The position numbers and the translations under genes are program-made. Shown one piece after another: positions 16,126-23,134 of a stretch of 39,728 nucleotides of DNA (positions within the stretch are counted from its first letter, which is position 1; each line of letters opens with the position of its first letter). The notes under the pieces were generated by a model, which saw nothing but the letters and a program-made list of their open reading frames with translations, was not told where the DNA came from and searched no databases. The DNA comes from Arthrobacter gallicola (lineage in GTDB: Bacteria; Actinomycetota; Actinomycetes; Actinomycetales; Micrococcaceae), in the NCBI RefSeq assembly GCF_014836775.1, contig NZ_JACSQD010000010.1, positions 1-39,728 of the forward strand, given 5' to 3'.

Positions 16126-16935
16126 ATGGTCTCTCACCTCCCGCTCGCCGGACGGACAGCCGTGATCACCGGTGTCAGCAGAAAACAGGGGATCGGTTAC
16201 GCCGTCGCCTCCCGGCTGGCACAAATGGGCGCCAGCCTTTTCCTGGCCCACTACGCCCCGCATGACGCGGAGCAGCCCTGGGGTGCGGATTCCATCGACG
16301 GGGTTGTCAGTGGAGTGGGTGTGCAGCTCGCGGACGGTGCCCGGATCGCTGACTTAAGCATCAATCTGGCGGACCCGGGGGCTCCTGAGCACTTAATCGA
16401 ACGGGCAGCGGCTGCGCTGGGGCACCTGGACATCCTGATCTGCAACCATGCCCGCAGCGGCGGTGATGGACGTTTGACGGAGCTCTCTGCTGACATGCTG
16501 GACGCCCACTGGCAGGTCAATGCCCGCTCCACACTGCTTGCCACCCGGGACTTCGCCCAGCAACATGACGGCCGGCCCGGTGGACGGGTCATCTGGATGA
16601 CCTCCGGGCAGGTCAACGGCGGGGTCATGGAGAACGAGATTGCCTATGCAACGGCCAAAGCAGCGCTGGCCGGGATCACACCGTCCGTTGCCGCAGGCCT
16701 GGCCCGGCAGGGCATTCTCCTCAACACCGTCAACCCGGCTCCGGTCAACACCGGGTACCTGGATCCTGCGACCGCCGACCGTCCGCAGGAAGTCCTGAAC
16801 GACGTGCTCTCCCGCTTTCCCGGCGGACGTTTTGGCGAACCCGACGATCCTGCCCGGCTGATCGCCTGGCTTGTCAGTGACGAAGGGCAATGGATGGTGG
16901 GCCAGGTCCTGACCAGCGACGGCGGCTTCCGCTGA
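16126..16935 (+). CDS. SDR-family oxidoreductase
   Basis: A 269-residue SDR with the family order intact but some unusual motif spellings. The cofactor loop is TGVSRKQGIGYA, the usual NNAG is NHARSG, the catalytic Ser is in WMTSGQ, and the YATAK pair is canonical. The end (LTSDGGFR) is typical of 3-oxoacyl-ACP-reductase-like SDRs. ATG 16126 is chosen because GAAGGA lies five bases upstream; a TTG at 16114 would add four residues and destroy that ribosome site. It starts 39 bp after putA in the same direction, so read-through is possible. A region of about 40 residues after the cofactor loop (DAEQPWGADSIDGVV) is longer than in minimal SDRs. The substrate is unknown. Confidence 0.85.
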   Translation: MVSHLPLAGRTAVITGVSRKQGIGYAVASRLAQMGASLFLAHYAPHDAEQPWGADSIDGVVSGVGVQLADGARIADLSINLADPGAPEHLIERAAAALGHLDILICNHARSGGDGRLTELSADMLDAHWQVNARSTLLATRDFAQQHDGRPGGRVIWMTSGQVNGGVMENEIAYATAKAALAGITPSVAAGLARQGILLNTVNPAPVNTGYLDPATADRPQEVLNDVLSRFPGGRFGEPDDPARLIAWLVSDEGQWMVGQVLTSDGGFR

Positions 16936-17009
16936 CTGTGCGCCGGGTCCGCGCTGGAGTTTGTTCAGGGCTCTAGCGGGCACCGCACGGGGATGTTAGG
17001 GTCCTCGGC

Positions 17010-17219
17010 ATGGGAACACTCATTTTCGAGTAGCGGCTTGCGCGCAGTTGGCGCGCAGCGCTCAAAGCAGACCACATCAATCCGCTTGTTGAGGCCAAGG
17101 CCTCCAAGTCCTTCCGTCTGCAGACTCGAAGTATCCGCGCGCAGCTCTGCGCCGGCAGCCCCGGAAGGGCAGTGTTCTGGCATCAGCAGCCCAGAGTAGA
17201 AACTGGAGCAGTCCCATGA
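17010..17219 (+). pseudogene. Amber-interrupted leaderless small ORF
   Basis: TAGGGT (16997-17002) is followed by seven bases and ATG 17010, the leaderless start pattern seen elsewhere here. The frame reads MGTLIFE, then TAG at 17031, then continues open for 61 codons (RLARSWRAALKADHINPLVE...) to a TGA at 17217. That TGA overlaps the ATG of the next gene as ATGA, an arrangement expected for a translationally coupled upstream gene. A single TGG-to-TAG change would explain the interruption. Alternatively, this is only a seven-codon leader peptide, and the rest is chance. I do not recognise the protein, and GC3 in the second part is only moderately high. Confidence 0.35.
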
Positions 17220-17491
17220 CGAAAAACCCGAAAAAACCCCAACTCCCTGCCGGCGGCCAGCCGCTTGCAGCAGAGGAGGACCTCCCGGTTGCTGACGCGC
17301 CCGCCCCGGATCTGCTGGTCAACGTGTCTCCGGCAGCTGCCCGCCGCCTGAGCGAAGACGGCCTGCGTCGGCTGGCTGCCGCTCAGCCTGCGGAGGCGAA
17401 TCTTCCGGGCTGGCAGAGCCTGGGCAAGGGTGCCAAACCCAGCCACGCCAATGGACGGCAGGGTCCCCGCGAGCGGAAGGTGCGCTGGTAG
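17216..17491 (+). CDS. Small basic hypothetical protein
   Basis: A 91-residue protein rich in Pro, Ala and Arg, with no membrane segment and no Cys. The start is polar (TKNPKKPQ), the middle has an amphipathic stretch (LLVNVSPAAARRLSEDGLRRLAA), and the tail is basic (GRQGPRERKVRW). I do not recognise a family. ATG 17216 has GGAG eight bases upstream, the codon usage is typical of the region, and a strong terminator (17516) follows 24 nt after the stop, which together support it as a real gene. It overlaps the end of the interrupted frame that starts at 17010. Function unknown. Confidence 0.65.
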   Translation: MTKNPKKPQLPAGGQPLAAEEDLPVADAPAPDLLVNVSPAAARRLSEDGLRRLAAAQPAEANLPGWQSLGKGAKPSHANGRQGPRERKVRW

Positions 17492-17515
17492 CTGCCTCCC
17501 GCCCAATCCACGCCG

Positions 17516-17548
17516 AACCGGCTGCAGGCCCTGCGCCTGCGGCCGGTT
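17516..17548 (+). terminator. Strong stem-loop terminator
   Basis: Arms AACCGGC-T-GCAGG and CCTGC-G-GCCGGTT form a 13-bp stem with one T/G wobble, then TTTGCTGTTCAAGTTC. It ends the transcript of the 91-residue gene. Confidence 0.7.
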
Positions 17549-17656
17549 TGCTGTTCAAGTTCAGACCTGCCGTCGACGGCGACCGTTTCGGAAGGCAGAT
17601 CGCGGGGCAAAGCTCCCGGATTGGCGCTGCGCCGGATTCTTGAAATGCTGACGGGC

Positions 17657-18697
17657 ATGGAATCCTCTCCCTCCGGAACCCTCACCCGTGCCTCCATCCA
17701 TGCCACCGGCGAGCTTCAGGCCTGGACCTCCGGGAACCTCGGCATCATCCGCCTGAACCGGCCGCAGGCGCTCAACGCCATGACCGTGGGTATGGTCACG
17801 GCGATGGACCGGGTGCTCCAGGACTGGGCGTCGGCGGATACGGTCGGCTCGGTACTGCTCCTGGGGGCCGGCGACCGTGGGCTGTGTGCCGGCGGCGACA
17901 TCCGGGCGATCGCAGCCGGGACTGATGTGCAGGCCATGGAGTTCTGGACCGCCGAATACGCGCTCAACGCCCGGGTGGCTCACTTCCCGAAGCCCTACGT
18001 TGCGCTGATGGACGGGATGGTTATGGGAGGTGGTGTGGGTGTTTCCGGGCATGCCGGCATCAGGATCGCCACCGAACGGACCCAGGCGGCCATGCCGGAG
18101 GTACGCATTGGGTTCAGCCCGGACTGCGCCGGGTCCCTGCTGCTGGCCCGCGCGCCGGGCGAGCTTGGCACGCACCTGGCCTTGACCGCCGGAACCATGA
18201 CGGGTGCCGACGCGGTGCTGTGCGGATTCGCGGACTACTTCGTTCCCTCCGCCTCCCTTCCAGCTTTGTGTGCGGCACTGGAAACGGGTGAGCCGGAGCA
18301 GACGGTGGCCGCGTTCGCCGTCGAACCTCCGCCGGCTCCCCTGGCCGGCCAGCGGGAATGGATTGATGAGTGTTACGCCGGCTCCGATGTCCAGGAGATC
18401 CTTGCCCGGCTGGACTCCCACGCTTCGCCGGAAGCCGCGGCGGCAGCCCGGGATATTCGGGCGATGGCGCCGTTTTCCCTGGCCGTGGCGTTGGCCGGAG
18501 TACGGGCGGCCGCGGCGGAACCGGTGCTGGAAAAGGTGCTGGAACGGGATCTGGTGATGGCCGAGCGGATGATCGCCCGCCCGGACTTCCGCGAAGGCGT
18601 CCGCGCCCGCCTCCTGGACCGGGACGCGCCCCGCTGGCAGCCAGCCAGCCTTGCGGAGGTGGCAGCCGCCGACGTCGCCTGGACACTGGCTCTCTGA
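17657..18697 (+). CDS. Enoyl-CoA hydratase/isomerase family, 3-hydroxyisobutyryl-CoA hydrolase-like
   Basis: A 346-residue crotonase-fold protein, longer than simple enoyl-CoA hydratases and matching the 3-hydroxyisobutyryl-CoA hydrolase (HIBCH) branch of valine degradation. The oxyanion-hole segments GLCAGGD (75-81) and MGGGVGVS (123-130) are present. MPEVRIGFSPD (146-156) contains the Glu and Asp that mark HIBCH (consensus MPE...FPD). The C-terminal helical part (about 230-346) is also as in HIBCH. If correct, it releases 3-hydroxyisobutyrate from its CoA ester in the cytoplasm. ATG 17657 starts the recognisable protein; an in-frame ATG at 17645 and a TTG at 17621 lie upstream, and no ribosome site decides clearly. 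No other valine-pathway gene is adjacent. Confidence 0.82.
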   Translation: MESSPSGTLTRASIHATGELQAWTSGNLGIIRLNRPQALNAMTVGMVTAMDRVLQDWASADTVGSVLLLGAGDRGLCAGGDIRAIAAGTDVQAMEFWTAEYALNARVAHFPKPYVALMDGMVMGGGVGVSGHAGIRIATERTQAAMPEVRIGFSPDCAGSLLLARAPGELGTHLALTAGTMTGADAVLCGFADYFVPSASLPALCAALETGEPEQTVAAFAVEPPPAPLAGQREWIDECYAGSDVQEILARLDSHASPEAAAAARDIRAMAPFSLAVALAGVRAAAAEPVLEKVLERDLVMAERMIARPDFREGVRARLLDRDAPRWQPASLAEVAAADVAWTLAL

Positions 18698-18748
18698 CCT
18701 GTCCGGTGCCATGATGGTGGCCCCACACTCCGGCAGAAGGGCACCGGC

Positions 18749-19507
18749 ATGCTGCTGAACGGCAGGAACGCAGTTGTTTACGGAGGCGGAGGATCCATCG
18801 GAGGGGCCGCGGCCCGGGCCTTCGCCCGGGAGGGCGCCAGGGTTTTTCTGGCTGGGCGGCACCCGGAACCGCTGCAGGCCGTGGCCGAGCAGATCCGGAG
18901 CGCCGGCGGCCTGGCAGAAACCGCGCTGCTGGACGCGCTGAACCAGCAGGCGGTGAATGAACACGCGGACGACGTCGCCTCCTCCGCCGGGTCCCTGGAC
19001 ATCTCCTTGAATGTCATCCAGCACGGCGACGTCCAGGGCACCCCGATGTCCGCGATGTACCTCGAGGACTATCTGCGCCCCGTGTCGACGGCCGTGCAGA
19101 CGACCTTCATCACCGCGCAGGCGGCGGCCCGGCACATGATGGAACAGAAATCCGGCGTCATCCTGGCTTTCGGGGGATCAGGAACCCAGGAACCGGGCCA
19201 GTATCTGGGCGGACTGATTACGGCGTTCGAGGCCATTGAGGCCATGCGCCGGCAGCTGGCGGTGGAGCTTGGCCCCTACGGTATCCGGGTGGTGACGCTC
19301 CGCAGCGGCGGTATACCGGAGTCACTGCCGTCGGACATGGAAGGCCGGGAGGAAATCGCCGGTGCGATCCAGGCAGCCACCATGCTCAAGCGTGCTGCCA
19401 CGCTGGAAGATGTTGGCAACGCCGCAGCATTCGCGGCTTCAGATATGGCAGCCAGCATCACGGCGGCGACGATCAATATCAGTGCCGGAGCGTTGATCGA
19501 CTGGTAG
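18749..19507 (+). CDS. SDR-fold protein lacking the catalytic Tyr-Lys pair
   Basis: A 252-residue protein with an SDR fold: the cofactor loop is YGGGGSIGGAAARAF (11-25), and a Ser lies in AFGGSGTQ (140-147). The canonical YxxxK is missing; the aligned helix reads GGLITAFEAIEAMRRQLA (about 154-171), placing Gly and Thr where Tyr and Lys should be. NNAG is replaced by NVIQHGD (88-94). The C-terminal segment (TAATINISAGALIDW) is otherwise normal for the family. AGAAGGG before ATG 18749 is the ribosome site. It follows the HIBCH-like gene by 51 bp. It may be non-catalytic or use another chemistry. A 30-bp tandem duplication covers its stop codon. Confidence 0.78.
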   Translation: MLLNGRNAVVYGGGGSIGGAAARAFAREGARVFLAGRHPEPLQAVAEQIRSAGGLAETALLDALNQQAVNEHADDVASSAGSLDISLNVIQHGDVQGTPMSAMYLEDYLRPVSTAVQTTFITAQAAARHMMEQKSGVILAFGGSGTQEPGQYLGGLITAFEAIEAMRRQLAVELGPYGIRVVTLRSGGIPESLPSDMEGREEIAGAIQAATMLKRAATLEDVGNAAAFAASDMAASITAATINISAGALIDW

Positions 19508-19551
19508 TGGATCGGCTGGCAATTGATCTACTGGTAGTCGATTTGCTGGCA
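19492..19551. repeat. 30-bp imperfect tandem duplication over a stop codon
   Basis: Unit one (19492-19521) and unit two (19522-19551) match at 25 of 30 positions. The TGGTAG that ends the SDR-like gene is copied in frame in the second unit, so a read-through product would end LIYW and meet another TAG. Confidence 0.75.
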
Positions 19552-19563
19552 GCGCAGGCAGGT

Positions 19564-19803
19564 TTATGCTTCGGTGCGCCAGATGGTGAAATCCTCGGTG
19601 TTCACGGCGGTGTGGGCGCCGGTTTCCTCGTCACGGAGCCACAGCGTTGCCAGCCCAGGTGCGGTGTCCCGCACTTCTCCCCGGTAATAGACATGTCCGC
19701 CGCTGCGGGCTTCAACGTGGTCGCCACGGTGAACCGAACGGATATTGCGGATGCGGCGGGCGGACGGATTAGAGGAAACTGAGGACGTACTGGCTGAGGG
19801 CAA
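19564..19803 (-). CDS. Small hypothetical protein
   Basis: A 79-residue protein. After a Ser/Thr-rich start, the body reads ARRIRNIRSVHRGDHVEARSGG, then YYRGEVRDTAPGLATLWLRDEETG and NTEDFTIW, suggesting a small beta-barrel with a charged face. It is soluble and has no Cys. The initiation codon is TTG at 19803, supported by AGGAG seven bases upstream; the recognisable part would also be reached from a later codon. It is convergent with the SDR-like gene and divergent from the DUF6221-like gene. I do not recognise a named family, and the function is unknown. Confidence 0.6.
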   Translation of the reverse strand: MPSASTSSVSSNPSARRIRNIRSVHRGDHVEARSGGHVYYRGEVRDTAPGLATLWLRDEETGAHTAVNTEDFTIWRTEA

Positions 19804-19886
19804 ACTACTACTCCTATGTCGTAAGGGGGCCTAGTTATGTCAACCAGCCAAGTGGGCGAAAATATTCCCAATGCTGTACCCTCCCC

Positions 19887-19916
19887 CTGACGCAGGATCG
19901 GTGGGGAGCGTAAAGT
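19887..19916 (+). promoter_or_regulatory. Leaderless promoter of the DUF6221-like gene
   Basis: CTGACG (19887-19892) and TAAAGT (19911-19916) are spaced by 18 bp; six bases later is ATG 19923 with no ribosome site. Confidence 0.5.
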
Positions 19917-19922
19917 CTGGGC

Positions 19923-20252
19923 ATGGATATCGTGGATTTCCTGCTGACGCGCTTTCATGAAGACGCCGCGGAGTCCCGCAAGCTCCTCGGCGGCTCCGAA
20001 ATTTCACTCTCGGACCGCTGGTATGAGGAGCGGCTTTTGCGGGAATGCGAAGCCAAACTCATGTTGATCGACATCATCGGCGGTGCACGCCGCAATGCGC
20101 TGTCCAGGATGCTGCAGGACACGGAAAACGACCCGCGCAGCTATGCGGATGAACTCGAATGGACCACTCTTGCCCTCGCCGCCCTAGCCGCGCCGTACGC
20201 GGATCACAATGATTATCAGGACGTGTGGCGGCTGGTGGAAAAACGGCCCTGA
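19923..20252 (+). CDS. DUF6221-like small protein
   Basis: A 109-residue soluble protein. The N-terminal helix MDIVDFLLTRFHEDAAESRKL, the central RLLRECEAKLMLIDII helix and the C-terminal ALAAPYADHNDYQDVWRL match the layout of the DUF6221 family, common in actinobacterial genomes and their phages. The typical Cys-containing central part of longer members is absent. The start at ATG 19923 is supported by a leaderless promoter. It stands alone between the small minus-strand gene and malQ. Function is unknown for the family. I find no phage genes around it. Confidence 0.68.
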   Translation: MDIVDFLLTRFHEDAAESRKLLGGSEISLSDRWYEERLLRECEAKLMLIDIIGGARRNALSRMLQDTENDPRSYADELEWTTLALAALAAPYADHNDYQDVWRLVEKRP

Positions 20253-20321
20253 AGCCGCCTTGGGGCCGTGCGCTCTTTGCCGCCCCACCCGGCGGGCCTG
20301 TCCTGCGGCGCCGGAACCCCC

Positions 20322-20355
20322 TAGATTGGCTTCCATGACTTTGGAGACGCTATGA
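20322..20355 (+). promoter_or_regulatory. Leaderless six-codon ORF overlapping malQ start
   Basis: TAGATT (20322-20327) is followed by seven bases and ATG 20335, which opens MTLETL and ends in a TGA at 20353-20355. This TGA overlaps the malQ ATG (20352) as ATGA, and GGAG inside the mini-ORF (20342-20345) is the malQ ribosome site. It may couple malQ translation to a leaderless start. Confidence 0.45.
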
Positions 20356-22502
20356 CAGGGGACAGTGCCGGGAGCACCAGCGAGCGGGAGCTCCTGGAAC
20401 GGCTCGCAGCAGCGAAAAACATCGCGACGACGTTCACCGGATGGGACGGGAGCCAGCAGCAGGTCTCGGATGAAACCCTGCGGATAATCCTTGCCTCCCG
20501 GGGTGCTCCTGCGGGCAGCCGCCCGGAGCTGGAAGCATCACTGGCGCAGGCAATGACGGACCGCTGGCGGCAGGTCCTGCCTCCGACGGTCGTGACGCGG
20601 GAAGGTGTCCCGGAGACCTCGGTGCAGGTGCATCTTCCCTTCGGAGTGTCCGCGCGGGCGTGGGTCGACCTGGAACTGGGGGGAACCATTGAGCTGCCGT
20701 GGAATCCGCAGCCGGAGGAATCCGCCGTCGTCGATGGAACGGACCTGCAGTGCACAGCGCTGGCCCTGCCGCCGGATCTGCCGCTGGGCTGGCACCAGCT
20801 GCACGTCGAGGCCGTCCGTTCCGGCGACGGCGGGACCCGGGCCCAGGCTGTACTGGCAGTAACCCCGGACCGGCTGGATCCGGTTGGCAAAATCGGCCGG
20901 GCCCAGACCTGGGGGATGATGGCCCAGCTGTACTCCACCCGGTCGGCGCGGTCCTGGGGTATTGGTGATCTGACCGATCTCGCTGACCTCTCCGCGGTCT
21001 GCGGGGAAGCCGGATCAGATTTTGTGCTCATCAACCCCCTCCATGCCGCCGAACCCGCCCCTCCGGTGGAGGATTCCCCGTACCTGCCCGCAACCCGCCG
21101 CTTCTTCAATCCCCTCTACATCCGGGTCGAAGCCATTCCCGAGTACAGCTATCTCCCGCAGGAACAGCGGTCGGGGGTCGAAGATTTGGCTGCCGGGCAG
21201 CAGGCCGTGAACCGGGAGGCCGGACTGCTGGACCGGAACGCAGCCTTCGCGGCGAAGCTCCCGGCCCTTCGCCTGGTTTTCGAAGTGCCGCGCAGCCCTT
21301 CCCGGGAACAGCAGTTCCAGGCTTTTGTCGACGGGGAAGGCGATGGACTGGAGAGTTTTGCCCTCTGGTCCGCCCTGGCCGCCAGCCTGCCGGCGGACGC
21401 GCCGCAGTGGGCTGAGGGCTTGAACAGCAGTTTTGCCCGGAATGCGGCCGTCGAGCTGGCCGGGGACATCAGCTTTTACAAATGGCTGCAGTGGATCTGC
21501 GACGAACAGCTGGAGACGGCCCAGCGGGCTGCCCGGCAGGCGGGCATGGGCGTCGGAATCGTCCACGACCTTGCCGTGGGGGTCCACCCCGGCGGAGCGG
21601 ATGCCTGGACACTGCGCAACGTCCTGGTTCCTGAAGTGTCAGTCGGAGCACCGCCGGACATGTTCAACCAGCGCGGCCAGGACTGGAGCCAGCCCCCGTG
21701 GGATCCGGATCGCCTGGCGGGCACCGGATACGCAGCCTACCGGGACATGCTGCGGACCATTCTCCGCCATGCCGGCGGCGTGCGGGTGGACCATATCCTT
21801 GGTCTCTTCCGCCTGTGGTGGATACCCCGCGGAGAAACGCCCGACAAGGGCGCCTACGTCTACTACGACCATGAGGCGCTGGTGGGAATCCTGGCCCTGG
21901 AAGCGCAGCGGGCGGGCGCCGTCGTCGTTGGCGAAGACCTGGGCGTCTTCGAACCGTGGGTTCAGGGCTACCTGGCCGAACGCGGAATTCTCGGCACGGC
22001 CATCCTGTGGTTCGAACAGACCGAGCAGGGGCCCCGGCCGCCGGCGGACTACCGTCCGGGCGCCCTCACCACCATCGGCACCCATGACCTGCCTCCGGCT
22101 GCGGGGTATCTGGCCGGGGAACATGTGACCCTGCGCGGTTCGCTGGGCCTTTTGAACCGGCCTGTGGAGGAAGAACGGGAACTTGATGAGGCTGCCCGGG
22201 CAGCCATTCTGGAGCTGGTCCGTAGCGAGGGGCTGCTGAGCGCCGAAGAGGCGTCCGAGGCTGAAACCGTCGAGGCCCTGCACCGGTATATTTCCAGGAC
22301 ACCGTCGGTGCTGATCGGTGTTGGTCTGGTGGATGCCGTGGGGGAGCGGCGGACCCAGAACCAGCCCGGTACGTCCACGGAGTATCCCAACTGGCGGATT
22401 CCGCTGGCCGGGCCGGACGGAGCCCCGATACTCGTGGAGGACCTTGCCACCAATCAGCGCTTCCAGTCTCTGGCGCGGATTATGAACGAGTCGCTGCGTT
22501 AG
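20352..22502 (+). CDS. malQ: 4-alpha-glucanotransferase
   Basis: A 716-residue glycoside hydrolase family 77 protein (amylomaltase) that transfers alpha-1,4-glucan segments in maltodextrin and glycogen metabolism. An N-terminal extension of about 165 residues, as in actinobacterial and E. coli-type MalQ, precedes the barrel, which starts near SWGIGDLTDLADL. The nucleophile Asp is in GGVRVDHILGLFRLWW, the acid/base Glu in VVGEDLG, and the third Asp in TIGTHDLPP. The protein is cytoplasmic. GGAG six bases before ATG 20352 supports the start. It is monocistronic and convergent with marR, with a gap of only 30 bp. Confidence 0.93.
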   Translation: MTGDSAGSTSERELLERLAAAKNIATTFTGWDGSQQQVSDETLRIILASRGAPAGSRPELEASLAQAMTDRWRQVLPPTVVTREGVPETSVQVHLPFGVSARAWVDLELGGTIELPWNPQPEESAVVDGTDLQCTALALPPDLPLGWHQLHVEAVRSGDGGTRAQAVLAVTPDRLDPVGKIGRAQTWGMMAQLYSTRSARSWGIGDLTDLADLSAVCGEAGSDFVLINPLHAAEPAPPVEDSPYLPATRRFFNPLYIRVEAIPEYSYLPQEQRSGVEDLAAGQQAVNREAGLLDRNAAFAAKLPALRLVFEVPRSPSREQQFQAFVDGEGDGLESFALWSALAASLPADAPQWAEGLNSSFARNAAVELAGDISFYKWLQWICDEQLETAQRAARQAGMGVGIVHDLAVGVHPGGADAWTLRNVLVPEVSVGAPPDMFNQRGQDWSQPPWDPDRLAGTGYAAYRDMLRTILRHAGGVRVDHILGLFRLWWIPRGETPDKGAYVYYDHEALVGILALEAQRAGAVVVGEDLGVFEPWVQGYLAERGILGTAILWFEQTEQGPRPPADYRPGALTTIGTHDLPPAAGYLAGEHVTLRGSLGLLNRPVEEERELDEAARAAILELVRSEGLLSAEEASEAETVEALHRYISRTPSVLIGVGLVDAVGERRTQNQPGTSTEYPNWRIPLAGPDGAPILVEDLATNQRFQSLARIMNESLR

Positions 22503-22532
22503 CGCCGCGGCCGGGCGGGAAGACCCAAAGTT

Positions 22533-23042
22533 CTAATCGGCAAAAGCAACGCGGCGCAGGAGCGACCGCAGCTGTTCCCGCTCCTCGGGGGAGAGGCTGC
22601 GCAGGGAAGTCTCGCTCGCGGCTGCAACCACGGCGGCCGCCTCGGCATAGAGCCGCTTGCCTTCCGCCGTCGGGGTAATGATGTTGGAACGGCGGTCCCG
22701 CGGGTCCGCCTTCCGCTTCACCGCACCCCGTTTCTCGAGCTGGTCCACCAACGCCACGATCTGGCTGGGATCCAGGGAGAGGAATTCCGCGAGTTCCCGC
22801 TGCGAAGGGTTCAACCCGCTGCAGGCGAGGGAAAGGACGGAGTAGGAGCGCACTTTCAGGTCGAGCGCGGCCAGGTCCTCGTTGGCGCGGCGGGAGCCGA
22901 CTGAACGCGCCCGGGCAGCGAGGAACTCGGTTTCTCCCGCCAGCTCTGAATCATAGAGCCGCTCGATTCCTGTCTGAGGCCCCGGCTGGTGCGAAGTACC
23001 TGCCGCGCCGTTGCCTGAGGTGTTGCTGCCGGTCTCGGTCAT
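22533..23042 (-). CDS. MarR-family transcriptional regulator
   Basis: A 169-residue regulator with a disordered Ser/Gly-rich N-terminus (about 1-28) and a winged helix (about 60-135): LNPSQRELAEFLSLDPSQIVALVDQLEKRGAVKRKADPRDRRSNIITPTAEG, including the DxRxR wing of MarR proteins. The C-terminal helices end in a Leu/Arg-rich dimer segment. It is divergent from the SDR-MaoC-SBP-ligase operon, and inverted repeats in the 92-bp gap suggest that it represses the operon and itself, released by an acyl-CoA or free acid. The start is leaderless: TACTCT lies six bases before the ATG on the minus strand. The effector is inference. Confidence 0.88.
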   Translation of the reverse strand: MTETGSNTSGNGAAGTSHQPGPQTGIERLYDSELAGETEFLAARARSVGSRRANEDLAALDLKVRSYSVLSLACSGLNPSQRELAEFLSLDPSQIVALVDQLEKRGAVKRKADPRDRRSNIITPTAEGKRLYAEAAAVVAAASETSLRSLSPEEREQLRSLLRRVAFAD

Positions 23043-23048
23043 TGTCTA

Positions 23049-23118
23049 AGAGTACGCGCAATTACAACTGTTGACTTTCTCAACCATCTCGGATGTCATG
23101 GTGTGAGGCAGAGCACAC
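23049..23118. promoter_or_regulatory. Divergent promoters with MarR-type operators
   Basis: On the plus strand TTGACT (23071-23076) and TGTCAT (23094-23099) are 17 bp apart. On the minus strand TACTCT (23049-23054) is the leaderless -10 of marR. Two overlapping inverted repeats cover the plus-strand -35: CAAC-T-GTTG (23065-23073) and GTTGA-CTTTC-TCAAC (23070-23084). A third, GTGTG-N8-CACAC (23101-23118), is at the expected start site. Confidence 0.6.
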
Positions 23119-23134
23119 GAATGAGGAGTTATGT

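Noticed and set aside
19923..20252. DUF6221-like gene as a prophage marker
   Set aside because: No integrase, capsid, terminase or attachment-site repeat is near; the neighbours are chromosomal.
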